Source of the DNA: Halorubrum sp. 2020YC2
GTDB taxonomy: Archaea; Halobacteriota; Halobacteria; Halobacteriales; Haloferacaceae
Direction: 5' to 3'
NCBI RefSeq assembly: GCF_018623055.1
Contig: NZ_CP076019.1
Coordinates: 2,232,001 to 2,296,000 of the forward strand
DNA: 64,000 bases
Under the pieces are notes generated by a model. That model saw only the letters and a list, made by a program, of their open reading frames with translations. It had not been told where the DNA came from and did no database searches. How positions within the stretch are numbered: the first letter of the stretch is position 1; every line of letters begins with the position of its first letter. The translations under genes were made by a program, and so were the position numbers. This document shows, one piece after another, positions 24,725 through 33,754 of this stretch.

Positions 24725-26263
24725 ATGAAAGACACAGAAAAATACCTGATCCACGCCACCATCGCGGCCGACGGCGTCGTCGAGCGGAGCGACGTCGTCG
24801 GGGCGGTGTTCGGCCAGACGGAGGGGTTACTCGGCGACGAACTGGACCTCCGCGACCTCCAGGAGTCCTCGCGCGTCGGCCGGATCGACGTCGCGGTGGA
24901 GTCCGAGAACGGTCAGTCGTTCGGCGAGGTCACCGTCGCGTCGAGCTTAGACAAAGTCGAGACCGCCATCCTGGCGGCCGCGTTGGAGACCATCGACCGC
25001 ATCGGCCCCTGCCACGCCTCCGTGGAGGTGACGAGCATCGAGGACGTGCGGGCGGCCAAGCGGCGCGAGGTCGTCGAGCGCGCCAAGGAGCTGATCGCCG
25101 GCGGCTTCGAGGAGACGAGCCTCGCGAGCAGCGACGTGTTAGACGAGGTCCGCGACGCCGCCCGCGTCGAGGGCATCGTCGACTACCGGGGACTCCCCGC
25201 CGGCCCGCGGGTCGGTGACTCCGACGCCGTCATCGTCGTCGAGGGGCGCGCGGACGTGCTCACCCTGCTCGACTGCGGAATCAAGAACGCGGTCGCCGTC
25301 GAGGGGACGAACGTCCCCGAGGCGGTGGCCGACCTGACCGCCGACCGGACCGTCACCGCCTTCCTCGACGGCGACCGCGGCGGCGAGCTGATCCTCCGCG
25401 AGCTGGCGCAGGTGGGCGAGGTCGACTACGTCGCGTTCGCGCCCCCCGGCGAGTCCGTGGAGGACCTCGACCGCGACGCCGTCTTCGAGGCGCTCCGCGG
25501 GAAGGTCCCGTACGCGAGCCTCGCTGACGCCGCCGACCTCCGGGCGGCCGCGAGCGACGAGGAGGCCGCCGACGACCCGGAGTCGGTCGCGCGCGTCGGG
25601 GACGGCGGCGCGGTGCCGGACGCGCCTTCGGACGGGGACTCGGTCGGTCCCTCGACCGAGTCGCCCGAGGCGGAATCTGTCGAGGCGGAGTCGCCCGAGG
25701 CGGAATCTGTCGAGGCGGAGTCGCCTGCCGTCGACCCGGAGAAGGGGTCGCCCGAGTCGCGAGGTGGGGACGACGCATCGGGGGGCGACGACGGCGAGGC
25801 GGAGGCGAGCGTCGACCCCGACGACGGTTCGACGACCGGCGACGGTCCGGCGACCGGCGCCGAACCCGAGTCGACCGCGGGCGACGGTCCCGACGCGGAG
25901 GCGACCGACGAGGCGGACGGCGAGTCGGCCGACGGTTCGGAGACCGACGAGAGCGACGAGCCGGGGTCGATCGCGGCGCACGTCAGCGAGGTCGTCGACG
26001 GGGAGACGGAACGCGCGCGGCTCCTCGGCGACGAGTTCGGCGTCCTCGACGAGGTCGACGCCGCGGACGCGTTCGACGCGGTCGAGAGCGCCGAGACCGT
26101 CCCGGAAGCCGTCGTCGTCGACGGCACCGTCGACCAGCGGCTGCTCGACGTGGCGGCCCAGCGCGGCGTCGGAGACCTGATCGGCCGGGACCTCGGGGAG
26201 TTCGTGAAGCGGCCGGTCGGGACGCGCGTCCTCGCCGCTGATGACGTCTGGGCCGAGAACTGA
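24725..26263 (+). CDS. dnaG: Archaeal DnaG primase-like protein
   Basis: A 512-residue protein with the archaeal DnaG N-terminal domain (KYLIHATIAADGVVERSDVV), then a TOPRIM domain: VVEGRADVLTL with the key Glu near 172, and LDGDRGGELI with the Asp pair near 217. A very acidic linker (about 280-430) contains a 30-bp direct repeat near 25670-25730. The C-terminal domain (EVVDGETERARLLGDEF) is also typical of the family. Archaeal DnaG binds the exosome and has TOPRIM-type primase activity in vitro. The ATG follows CACCCATC without a clear Shine-Dalgarno sequence. Confidence 0.92.
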   Translation: MKDTEKYLIHATIAADGVVERSDVVGAVFGQTEGLLGDELDLRDLQESSRVGRIDVAVESENGQSFGEVTVASSLDKVETAILAAALETIDRIGPCHASVEVTSIEDVRAAKRREVVERAKELIAGGFEETSLASSDVLDEVRDAARVEGIVDYRGLPAGPRVGDSDAVIVVEGRADVLTLLDCGIKNAVAVEGTNVPEAVADLTADRTVTAFLDGDRGGELILRELAQVGEVDYVAFAPPGESVEDLDRDAVFEALRGKVPYASLADAADLRAAASDEEAADDPESVARVGDGGAVPDAPSDGDSVGPSTESPEAESVEAESPEAESVEAESPAVDPEKGSPESRGGDDASGGDDGEAEASVDPDDGSTTGDGPATGAEPESTAGDGPDAEATDEADGESADGSETDESDEPGSIAAHVSEVVDGETERARLLGDEFGVLDEVDAADAFDAVESAETVPEAVVVDGTVDQRLLDVAAQRGVGDLIGRDLGEFVKRPVGTRVLAADDVWAEN

Positions 26264-26287
26264 CGAGACGACGCGGTCGCCGTCGAT

Positions 26288-26685
26288 TATTTATAAACAG
26301 GTGACCGCGGATCGGCGGCGAACACCGCCAAATTACCAGTCACCCGGCTGCACGTGCTTGCTAACCCTGCGGTGAACGCCTCCAAAGCCCCAGTCGCGAG
26401 GCCGGCGCACGCTTGCTGTCGTTCGAAAGGCGCGCAGCGCCTCTCGTGATGTCGTCAGAACGCGAAGCGTTCTGACTGGCTCACGAGAGCTTTGCTCTCG
26501 TGAACGCCTGCGCCGGCCTCGCGACTGCCCCTTTGAGTCCCGCCCCGCACAGCAACCGCACCTCACTCCCCCCCAGCCTCGCCGCTCGCTCCCTTCGGTC
26601 GCTCGCGGCGTCCCTCGCGCGTGCTGCTCGGCCGCGGAGCGGCCTCGCAGGCACGCGCCACCGCACCACCTCGCTCATTTATAAG
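26288..26685 (-). repeat. Dispersed structured intergenic element, copy D
   Basis: Minus-strand copy between convergent dnaG and pibD. The leading TATA is at 26676-26685 and the trailing one at 26288-26298. The GGGACTCAAAGGGGCAG box is at 26525-26541. Hairpin arms 26509-26527 and 26391-26409 pair perfectly over 19 bp with a third distinct sequence. The two internal hairpins built on GCTCTCGT and CAGAACGC are shared with copy C. The tail unit is irregular (54 bp and altered middle), so this copy is somewhat eroded at its end. Confidence 0.8.
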
Positions 26686-26701
26686 TAGCGTCGTCGCCGG
26701 C

Positions 26702-27712
26702 TCACACCAGCCCGACCGCGCCGAGCACGGCGAACAGCGCGTCGCCGTACGTCAGCGAGACGAGGAGGCCGACCGCCATCGGGACGACGAACGGCATCCC
26801 CGGCGAGACCAGCACGCGGTCCTCGCGGGCGACGACGTCGAGACCGTCGCGGAGCGTCGCGGCGTCCGTGCCGTAGGCCCCGCGGTCGATGTCGTCGAGG
26901 AAGCGCTCGGCCGCCCAGGGGTCGTCGAACTCGCGGCGGGAGTCATCGCCTCCCCCGGCGTCGCCGTCGATTTCCGCGTCGACCGCGCTACCCCCGTCGG
27001 TCCGCGGGCCGACGCGGGTTCCCCCGTCCGTCGGGTCGAACGTCTCGTCGACGGAGGCGGGGTCGCGGAGGCCCGCCGAGCCGGCCCGCAGGTCCGCGAG
27101 CGTGAGGCCCCGCCAGCGGAGGTACATCCGGAGCGCGTCGAGGTCGAGTCCGGCCCGCGTCGGGCCTTCCGGGTCCTCGAACAGCCGGCCATGGCGGTCG
27201 GGCAGCGAGTCGGTCGCGACCGGCCGCGCGAGGAACATGCTGGAGGAGACCTCGCCCCGAAGGAGGTTGCGGACGGCGAGACCGAGCGGGTACGCGAGCC
27301 CGAGCAGGACGGTGTTCGTGAGGATCGTCAGCGAGAACACGCCGATGTCGGTGTCGACGAGCGGGACGGCGAGACCGGCGACCTCGTAGGCCGGGAACGT
27401 CGGGAAGATCACCGCGAGCGCGATCATCGCCTTGGCGTCGGCGCCGCCGAACGCGCCGAGGTACCAGAAGGCGTAGCCGAGCGGCGCGACGAACAGCAGG
27501 CTGATCGCGGCCCGCACGAGGAATATCCGCCCGTCGAACCCCGCGAACGGCCACAGCGAGACGGCCTCCCAGAGTAAGAGTAGCGCGCCGGACAGGTACA
27601 GCGGCGGCCAGATCCGGTTCGGGAGGCGCCGAGTCCGGACGTCCCGGATCGCCGCCCACGCGAAGACGGGGACGACGAGCAGTCGGAGGAGGTCCGGCAG
27701 CGTCGCGAACAT
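26702..27712 (-). CDS. pibD: Prepilin/archaellin signal peptidase (A24 family, PibD-like)
   Basis: A 336-residue membrane protein from ATG 27712; the upstream in-frame extension is unconserved. The two catalytic aspartates are Asp24 in AIRDVRTRRLPN and Asp92 in AFGGADAKAM, the latter the GxGD-type motif. There are six or so helices in residues 1-165 and a soluble C-terminal half (165-320) with an acidic low-complexity stretch, ending in a last helix. It cleaves class III signals of pilins and archaellins; a candidate substrate is coded at 53944-55629. Confidence 0.83.
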   Translation of the reverse strand: MFATLPDLLRLLVVPVFAWAAIRDVRTRRLPNRIWPPLYLSGALLLLWEAVSLWPFAGFDGRIFLVRAAISLLFVAPLGYAFWYLGAFGGADAKAMIALAVIFPTFPAYEVAGLAVPLVDTDIGVFSLTILTNTVLLGLAYPLGLAVRNLLRGEVSSSMFLARPVATDSLPDRHGRLFEDPEGPTRAGLDLDALRMYLRWRGLTLADLRAGSAGLRDPASVDETFDPTDGGTRVGPRTDGGSAVDAEIDGDAGGGDDSRREFDDPWAAERFLDDIDRGAYGTDAATLRDGLDVVAREDRVLVSPGMPFVVPMAVGLLVSLTYGDALFAVLGAVGLV

Positions 27713-27852
27713 GTCTCCACGGGCGAGACGGGACCAATTAGGCGTTCGGGTTCGGCTATCGCGAGCGATACCGCCGACCCCCTCGCCCGGTCCGCGGTGT
27801 CCCGCTCCGCGATTCGCCGGGGCTTTGTGAGTCGCCCGCCGACCGGGTCGCA

Positions 27853-28395
27853 ATGCGCCGCCGCCTCGGGACGAGCCTCTACGCCGGCCTGCTCTTTACC
27901 GTCCTCGGGACCGTCGCGTGGGCGACCGGCCAGCCGTTCGTCTTCCCGAGCCTCGGCCCGTCCGCGTTCGTCCTCGCGTTCGACCGGCGGAGCGAGCGGG
28001 AGCGCGCCGTCCGCGTGGTCGGGAGCCACCTGATCGGCGGCGTCGCCGGGCTGGCGGCGTGGACGGTCGTCGCGGACGGCGCCGCGCTCACGGCGACGCC
28101 GCCAGCGTTCTCCCCCGAGGGGGTCCGGCTGACCGCGAGCGCAGTCGCCTCGCTCGTCGCGACCAGCTGGGCGATGATCGCGACCGGGACGGTCCACCCG
28201 CCGGCGTGCGCGACGACGCTCATCGTCTCGCTCGGCCTGCTCTCGACGCCCGCCGAGGTGGCGATCATCGTCGCGAGCGTGACCGTCCTCGTCGCCTTCC
28301 ACGCGGTCGTAATCATCGCGTTCAAGCGCCTCGTCGGTGACGCGCACCCGCTGTACGGGCGAGACGAGGAAGGGGACAGAGGGAGTTCGAGCTAA
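27853..28395 (+). CDS. HPP-family membrane protein
   Basis: A 180-residue protein with four or five membrane helices. The family motifs are FPSLGPSAFVLAFD near residue 32 and GTVHPPACATTLIVSLG near 116, the latter containing the His-Pro-Pro signature. HPP proteins have been linked to nitrite or other anion transport in some organisms; the substrate here is unknown. It is divergent from pibD and its stop overlaps the end of the next minus-strand gene by four bases. Confidence 0.82.
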   Translation: MRRRLGTSLYAGLLFTVLGTVAWATGQPFVFPSLGPSAFVLAFDRRSERERAVRVVGSHLIGGVAGLAAWTVVADGAALTATPPAFSPEGVRLTASAVASLVATSWAMIATGTVHPPACATTLIVSLGLLSTPAEVAIIVASVTVLVAFHAVVIIAFKRLVGDAHPLYGRDEEGDRGSSS

Positions 28396-29669
28396 CCGTC
28401 CGGCCGGTCGGCTCGCCTGTCGAAGACGTCGAGGATCGGCTCGGCGTCCGCGAGTCCCGGAATCCGGTACTCGTCGTCGCGGAGTTCGATCACGACGGTC
28501 TCGGTGCCGAGCCGGCGGTCGAGCCGGCCCCGCTCCACCCGGAGGTCGGTCTCGTCCCACGGCTCGACGCGCCACAGCGCGGTGTCGAACAGCCGGTCGT
28601 AGGCGACGAGCGCGTCGTCGCCGGCGCGGTACTCGACGAGCCCGTACCGGAGTTCGTGGTCGAGCGCGGCGAGCGCCAGCGGGACCATGAGGGCGGCCGC
28701 GAGGAGGGCGGCGACGGTCGACCACTCGCCACCGATCGCGAAGATCGCGGCGACGAGCGCCGGGAGAGCGCTGAGATACCACAGTCCGGGGTGGCCGAGC
28801 GGCGTCGTCAACGCTCCCGCGAGGCGAGCCCGGCGCGGCTGGCGGACACTCCGGACCGGATCCGCGACCGAGCCGTCGATCGGCTCCGTCGAGGGCGGGT
28901 CGTACGAGAGCCCCAAGTCGAGCGACGACGACTCGTCGAACGCGGTCAGTCGGTCTCGGTACAGCCCGGCGAGATCGAAGGCGGCCTTGACACCGACGAT
29001 TCCCAAGAGCAGTGGGAGGCCGGCAATACCGGGGTCGACCGCGGACAGCTCGGCGTCGGGCCCCACCGTCGCCGCGCCGATCAGCGTGACGGCGAAGATT
29101 CCGCCGAGCGCTATCGTTCCCGCCCTGAAGAAGACGCCTCGCATCGCGGTCTGGGCGCTGTGTTCGCGGTACTCACCCTTGTGAATGTAGTCGACGAGGG
29201 TCGTCCCGCCCTCGGTCGCGAAGATGACGAGCACCGCGAGCGTCACCGAATCGAGCGCGTCGGGAGCGAGCCCGCCGTCGACGGCGACGCCGACGGTGGG
29301 AATGCCGGCGATGAACCACATGCCCGCGAGTACCGGAGCGATGATCGGAAGCACCAGCAGCGTCGAGACTCGGATCCCGAGATCGGTTCCCGGGACGGGA
29401 ATCGCGACGCGTCTCGCCGCCAGCGGACCAACGATCAGCCCGCCACGATCGACCTCGGAGAGGCGTCCGGCGAACAGCGCCCGGACGACGGCCCAGAACG
29501 CGGTGATTCCGAGCTCGAACCAGTAGAGGAACACCAGCGCCCCCGCGTTCCAACCGAGCGCGACGACGCCGACGAGCGGGAGCAGGTTCGCGATCGCTAT
29601 CGAGAGCGCTCGGGGACGACGGCCGCGGGTGAGCGCACGCAGCCAGTAGGGCAAGCGGGGGGAGGGCAT
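28392..29669 (-). CDS. DUF6498-type membrane protein
   Basis: A 425-residue protein from ATG 29669. Eight or nine membrane helices occupy residues 20-350, with the opening ALSIAIANLLPLVGVVALGW and FLYWFELGITAFWAVVRALF typical of the DUF6498 family. The C-terminal 85 residues are soluble and acidic and contain a PH-like beta pattern (DALVAYDRLFDTALWRVEPW). The function is unknown. Confidence 0.65.
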   Translation of the reverse strand: MPSPRLPYWLRALTRGRRPRALSIAIANLLPLVGVVALGWNAGALVFLYWFELGITAFWAVVRALFAGRLSEVDRGGLIVGPLAARRVAIPVPGTDLGIRVSTLLVLPIIAPVLAGMWFIAGIPTVGVAVDGGLAPDALDSVTLAVLVIFATEGGTTLVDYIHKGEYREHSAQTAMRGVFFRAGTIALGGIFAVTLIGAATVGPDAELSAVDPGIAGLPLLLGIVGVKAAFDLAGLYRDRLTAFDESSSLDLGLSYDPPSTEPIDGSVADPVRSVRQPRRARLAGALTTPLGHPGLWYLSALPALVAAIFAIGGEWSTVAALLAAALMVPLALAALDHELRYGLVEYRAGDDALVAYDRLFDTALWRVEPWDETDLRVERGRLDRRLGTETVVIELRDDEYRIPGLADAEPILDVFDRRADRPDG

Positions 29670-29748
29670 CCGTCGGTCGTTATCGGGTCGTCGCACATAA
29701 GCGGTCTGGAGCGGTCCGTCGTGAGACCGGGCGACGGGAGCCGATCCC

Positions 29749-29961
29749 CTACCGCGCCGGCCCGGCCTCGCGGTGGAGGTACAGGTAAAGGAGCACCGGA
29801 ACGATGGTGAAGAGGAGCGTCGAGAGAGCCCAGAGGACCGCGTAGCGGCTCCCGCGCGCCTTCGCGTCGCGATAGATCCACACCGCGGCGGCGACGACGA
29901 CGCCGTAGACCACGAGCGTGAGCGGGAGCGACCACGGGAGGGCGACGCCGAAGAGCGTCAT
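29749..29961 (-). CDS. Small two-helix membrane protein
   Basis: A 70-residue protein with two membrane helices (about 10-28 and 43-62) and a short basic loop (YRDAKARGSRYA) between them. It overlaps the following GNAT gene by four bases on the upstream side, so it is co-transcribed with that gene and gatD. Not recognised beyond small haloarchaeal membrane proteins. Confidence 0.6.
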   Translation of the reverse strand: MTLFGVALPWSLPLTLVVYGVVVAAAVWIYRDAKARGSRYAVLWALSTLLFTIVPVLLYLYLHREAGPAR

Positions 29962-31052
29962 CGGTCACCGGTGAGGTCCGCGCACATTACGAAGTCCGGT
30001 TCGCCCGCGACCGGGACGCGGTTCGCCCCGGTATCGCTCACGTGCTCGACCGTCTCGGGGATCAGCACGCGCGCCTCGTCGGCGTCGACCGCGGCGGCGT
30101 CGGCCGCGACCGCGTCGTACAGCGCTCCCGCCGCGTCGACGTCGCGCCACGCCGCGGCGCCGTACGTCGCGATGCGGGTCGTCTCGTCGTCGACCTCGCG
30201 CTCCGTTACGCGGGTCCGGACCGCGAAGCCGGTGAGGGCCTCGGGGCCGGCGACCGCGATCAGCCGGTCCTCGGCGGCCGCGGTCGCGAGTCGCTCGCGG
30301 GTGAGCGCGGAGCAGGCCCACGACTCGTCAGGGTCGAGCGCGAGGCCGCGCAGGTGGTCGCGGGCGTCGCTGTCGCTCCAGAACGCCCACGCCGCGTTCG
30401 GGTCGGCGTCGTCGAGCGCGTCGAAATCAGTCGGGCCGGAGTCGACCGCGTCGGAGTCGACTTCCCCGTCGCCGAGCGCCTCCGAGTCCGGCTCCGGCTC
30501 CGCGAACCGGAACTCGGTCTCCGGTTCGAAGCCGACCGCGCGCGACTGACCGAGCCCCATGACGTTCCACGAGAACACCATGTTGCGGCAGACGGTCGCG
30601 CCGCGCTCGCGGCTCCAGTCGAGCGCGGCCGTCGAGAGCGCGGTGCCGACGCCGTGCCCGCGGGCGGCGGGGTCGACGCGGATTCCCTGTCCCCACGCCT
30701 CCCACTCCGACAGCGAGACGGCCTGGATACAGCCGACGACCGCCTCGGGGTCGCCCGCGTCCGCGACGCCGTCGCCGTCGCCCGCGACGAGGGTGTCTCC
30801 CGGTTCGCGGTCGTCGAGACCGGTGGGTTCGACCGCTTCCGGCGGGAGCGTCGCGACGAAGGTGCCGCGCTTCGGGTCGTCGGACGCGGCCCAGTCGGGG
30901 AACACCCGCGGGATGTAGTCGTCGTGGCGCTCGCCCCACGTGTCCCGCGTGAACGCCGCGACCGCGTCGGCGTCGGCGGGACGGGCCTCGCGGACGACTG
31001 GGGCGGGCGCCGAGTCGGAGTCGGGCGCCGGCTTCCCCTCCGATCCCGTCAT
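29958..31052 (-). CDS. GNAT-family N-acetyltransferase
   Basis: A 364-residue protein starting MTGSEGKPAPDS at 31052. The N-terminal GNAT domain has VREARPADADAVAAFTRDTW, and the acetyl-CoA loop GIRVDPAARGHGVGTALSTAAL. A linker rich in Asp (about 205-235) precedes a second, degenerate GNAT-like half (LRGLALDPDESWACSALTRERL). The substrate is unknown. Its start overlaps the gatD stop by four bases, so gatD, this gene and the small membrane gene form one transcription unit. Confidence 0.78.
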   Translation of the reverse strand: MTGSEGKPAPDSDSAPAPVVREARPADADAVAAFTRDTWGERHDDYIPRVFPDWAASDDPKRGTFVATLPPEAVEPTGLDDREPGDTLVAGDGDGVADAGDPEAVVGCIQAVSLSEWEAWGQGIRVDPAARGHGVGTALSTAALDWSRERGATVCRNMVFSWNVMGLGQSRAVGFEPETEFRFAEPEPDSEALGDGEVDSDAVDSGPTDFDALDDADPNAAWAFWSDSDARDHLRGLALDPDESWACSALTRERLATAAAEDRLIAVAGPEALTGFAVRTRVTEREVDDETTRIATYGAAAWRDVDAAGALYDAVAADAAAVDADEARVLIPETVEHVSDTGANRVPVAGEPDFVMCADLTGDR

Positions 31053-32356
31053 CGCCAGGGCTGCGACTCCTCGGTCAGTTCGCCGGCGAGGTCTCGGCCC
31101 ATCGCCTCCGCGGGGTCGGAGCGGTTCGCGAGCGCCCACATCAGCTTCACCTTCGCGGTGCCGGGGAGGGTGTCGCCCGCCTCGACGACGCCCGCGTCCA
31201 GCAGGTCGCGGCCGGTGTCGTACACGCGGTCGCAGACCCGCCCGTCGAGACACTGGCTCGTCATCGCGACGACGGTCCCGGCCTCGACGAGCTCCTCGAT
31301 CCGCGGGATGAGGTCGGTGTGAACGTGGCCGAGCCCGGTCCCCTCGATCACGACGCCGTCCTTGTCGTCTAAGTACTCCCACGCGGCCGGGTCCATCCCG
31401 GGCGTGAACTTGACGAGTTCGACGTCGCCGTCGAGGTCGGGCGCGACGGAGACGGCGTCACCGTCACCTTCGGTATCGCCCCGCGGGAGCGGCTCGCGGT
31501 TCCACTCGATCGCCGCGTCGGCCGCGTCGCCCTCGGCGCCCGCCTCGGCCGCGGCCGCGTAGTCGATCACGCCGAGCGGGGCGGCGCCGACCGTCTCGAA
31601 GGCGTCCCGACGGGAGGTGTGGTTCTTGCGGACGCGCGTGCCGCGGTGTAGCGCGCAGGCGTCGTCGGACTGGCCCGCGTGCATACAGACGAGCGTCTCG
31701 GCGTGGTCGGCCTTCGCGGCCTCGACGGCGCAGACCGCGTTCATCACGTTGTCGGAGGAGGGGCGGTCCGCGGAGCGCTGGCTCCCGGTGAACGCGACCG
31801 GGACCGGCGCGTCGAGCATGAAGGAGAGCGCGGAGGCGGAGTACTGCATCGTGTCGGTGCCGTGCATCACGACGACGCCGTCGGCGCCGGCCTCGATCTC
31901 CTCGCGGACGGCCGCGGCGAGGTCGCGCCAGATGGACGGCTCCATGTTCTCCGAGAGGATGTTCGCGACGACCCGCCCGCGGTAGTTCGCGCGGCCGGCG
32001 AGTTCGGGGACGGCCCGGAGGACGTCCTCGGCGTCGAACTGGGCGGTGACCGCGCCGGTCCGGTAGTCGACGGTGGAGGCGATGGTGCCGCCGGTCGAGA
32101 TGAGCGAGACCGTCGGCAGGTCCTCGTCGAAGGTTATCTCGGAGGTGGCGTCGTCCGCGTCGTCGGTCTCCGCCGCGGGGTCGACCTCGCGGACGCCGGA
32201 CTCGAGCACCTCGACGTCGGCCTCCTCGCGGTCGACGCCGACGTTGTACCCGCCGTCGAGCTTGACGACGAGGTGGTCGCGCGTCGTGGAGGGGAGCAGT
32301 ACGCCCTCGTTGGTGACGCCCCCGCGATCGACGCGGACGCGATCTCCCGGTTGCAT
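31049..32356 (-). CDS. gatD: Glutamyl-tRNA(Gln) amidotransferase subunit D
   Basis: A 435-residue protein with an N-terminal SH3-like beta domain (GDRVRVDRGGVTNEGVLLP) and an asparaginase-type domain: SLISTGGTIASTVDY, VVMHGTDTMQYSASALSFML, and the Lys in VRKNHTSRRDAF. GatD releases ammonia from glutamine; GatE, not in this window, uses it to convert Glu-tRNA(Gln) to Gln-tRNA(Gln). This fits the nondiscriminating GltX coded at 61.9 kb. Confidence 0.95.
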   Translation of the reverse strand: MQPGDRVRVDRGGVTNEGVLLPSTTRDHLVVKLDGGYNVGVDREEADVEVLESGVREVDPAAETDDADDATSEITFDEDLPTVSLISTGGTIASTVDYRTGAVTAQFDAEDVLRAVPELAGRANYRGRVVANILSENMEPSIWRDLAAAVREEIEAGADGVVVMHGTDTMQYSASALSFMLDAPVPVAFTGSQRSADRPSSDNVMNAVCAVEAAKADHAETLVCMHAGQSDDACALHRGTRVRKNHTSRRDAFETVGAAPLGVIDYAAAAEAGAEGDAADAAIEWNREPLPRGDTEGDGDAVSVAPDLDGDVELVKFTPGMDPAAWEYLDDKDGVVIEGTGLGHVHTDLIPRIEELVEAGTVVAMTSQCLDGRVCDRVYDTGRDLLDAGVVEAGDTLPGTAKVKLMWALANRSDPAEAMGRDLAGELTEESQPWR

Positions 32357-32522
32357 ACGACCGAGTTCCGCCGGGGCGGACTTGAATCCAACCGTTCGGC
32401 GCCGCGAGGGCGCCGCGACAAGGCGAAGCGAGACGAGATCGGAGAAGAGAGAACGGAACCGACGGCGACCGGCGGCGACGCGCTTTGGCCCGCCGCGGCT
32501 GGCGATCGGGCGGGACGCGGGG

Positions 32523-32798
32523 TCAGTGCTCGATGTACTCCGCTTCCCAGTCGGTCCGGGCCTCGATCTCGCGGCGACCGCGGCGAGTCAGCGTGTAGTA
32601 GTTGGTGCGGCGGTCGCGCTGGCCCTTCTCGACGAGCCCCTTCTCGACGAGCGTGTCGAGGTTCGGATAGAGACGGCCGTGGTGGATCTCCTTCTCGTAG
32701 TACCCTTCGAGCTCCTCTTTGATAGCCAGCCCGTGCGGCTCGTCGAGCCCCGCGATCACGTAGAGCAGGTCACGCTGAAAACCTGTGAGGTCGTACAT
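32523..32798 (-). CDS. PadR-family transcriptional regulator
   Basis: A 91-residue winged-helix protein: LTGFQRDLLYVIAGLDEPHG, then GRLYPNLDTLVEKGLVEKGQ as the recognition helix and turn, and a beta wing RRTNYYTLTRRGRREI. This is a short PadR-like form common in haloarchaea. The AT-rich region just upstream carries a TATA box and two CATAC direct repeats, so autoregulation is plausible. No PadR-type effector gene is adjacent. Confidence 0.83.
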   Translation of the reverse strand: MYDLTGFQRDLLYVIAGLDEPHGLAIKEELEGYYEKEIHHGRLYPNLDTLVEKGLVEKGQRDRRTNYYTLTRRGRREIEARTDWEAEYIEH

Positions 32799-32840
32799 AC
32801 AACTGCTCCTACATACCTGTCGAAAATAAATAAATATACC
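32797..32840 (-). promoter_or_regulatory. Promoter/operator region of the PadR-type gene
   Basis: On the minus strand TATATTTATTTATTT (32824-32840) lies about 35 bases before the ATG. Between them two CATAC units (plus-strand reading) are 17 bases apart, near 32794-32816. Both features suggest TBP binding with a repressor site, but spacing and sequence are the only evidence. Confidence 0.4.
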
Positions 32841-33093
32841 GTTATTTTACCCCTCACGCGACCAGTCGTCGCGCCTTAGGCCCCACATAACAGCCGGCTC
32901 AGTTCTATCAGTACGATAATTGTCACACGACACCGAACCGAGCGTTCTCGGCCGCAACTCGTTTACGTGTCTGATACGTGCCCGGATCCGGAGACGGGGT
33001 CTCGTCGCTCGACGGAGTGGTACGAGCGTCTGCCCGCTCTGACACGAGAGAATCGGCGCCAGAGCTACGCGGTCGAGTATCGGAAGAAGGCAC

Positions 33094-33169
33094 GCCCGAC
33101 GCGGAAAAAAGCCGCGTCGGGCCTGCCGATTGGTCCCCGCTGACGCTTCGGCCCTCCAGACGAAGCGTC
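33094..33169 (-). terminator. Two strong hairpins in a 415-base gene-free stretch
   Basis: The gap 32799-33214 has no convincing gene. It holds an 11-bp perfect stem (33094-33104 with 33112-33122, loop AAAAAAG) and a 9-bp perfect stem (33142-33150 with 33161-33169). Read on the minus strand they follow the stop of the 48-residue gene by about 45 bases, and the first loop reads CTTTTTT, so they may terminate that transcript. A small RNA is the alternative. Confidence 0.45.
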
Positions 33170-33214
33170 ATCTGAACATAGCGGGTAGAACGTAATAAAC
33201 GTGTCGTACGTCGC

Positions 33215-33361
33215 TCACATATGTTCTTCTTCTAACACCCACCCGAGCGCGCGCTTGTAGTGGGTGAAAAGCTCCTCGACGCCGCGGTGATTCATCTCCT
33301 CGTCGTCGAGCTGTTCGCGGAGGAACTCGTACTGCTCTCTGATCTCCTCTTCGGAGCGCAT
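33215..33361 (-). CDS. Small acidic protein (48 residues)
   Basis: The frame from ATG 33361 to TGA at 33215 gives 48 residues starting MRSEEEIREQYEFL. It is charged and helical (REQLDDEEMNHRGVEELF, then THYKRALGWVLEEEHM), without low-complexity artefacts, and its codon use matches neighbours. The opening resembles many small haloarchaeal proteins beginning with MRSEEEI. The role is unknown. Confidence 0.6.
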   Translation of the reverse strand: MRSEEEIREQYEFLREQLDDEEMNHRGVEELFTHYKRALGWVLEEEHM

Positions 33362-33422
33362 ACCGGGCGAAGGGCCGCCGGGCGGATAGTGTTGTGGCCG
33401 AGGGGATCCGGGCGGTCGAAAT

Positions 33423-33647
33423 TCATCGGTACCACGCGACGAAAGCGCCTGTTATCAGCAGCGCGCCGACGGCGGTCAGTACGCCGCCGAGACGCGTCGA
33501 CCCGGTGAGCGTCGTCGTCCCGAGTAGCATCGTCACGCCGACCGTCGTCGTCAGGGCGCCGGTTACCAGGAATACGGCGCCCCACACCACGTCGGGGACC
33601 AGTTTGACTACTTCACCGATGAGCACGTCGACGATGTCGTCGAGCAT
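33423..33647 (-). CDS. Small membrane protein with two helices
   Basis: A 74-residue protein from ATG 33647 (MLDDIVDVLIGEV); a TTG start 39 bases upstream is less likely. Two hydrophobic helices (about 18-43 and 50-71) separated by a short polar loop (GTTTLTGSTRLGG). No family recognised. Confidence 0.5.
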   Translation of the reverse strand: MLDDIVDVLIGEVVKLVPDVVWGAVFLVTGALTTTVGVTMLLGTTTLTGSTRLGGVLTAVGALLITGAFVAWYR

Positions 33648-33754
33648 GGGGACCAGCCGTGTGCCGTCGACGATTCTGCCGATCAAAATACTGTCGACGG
33701 TCGGCGTCGATAGGTGATTCCAGTAGCGAACAGTATCAAATTCCTATCTGTCCG

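Noticed and set aside
32923-33171. 82-residue minus-strand frame, and an opposing plus-strand frame
   Set aside because: Ser/Arg/Thr-rich, no family pattern, and both overlap the two hairpins; more likely non-coding.
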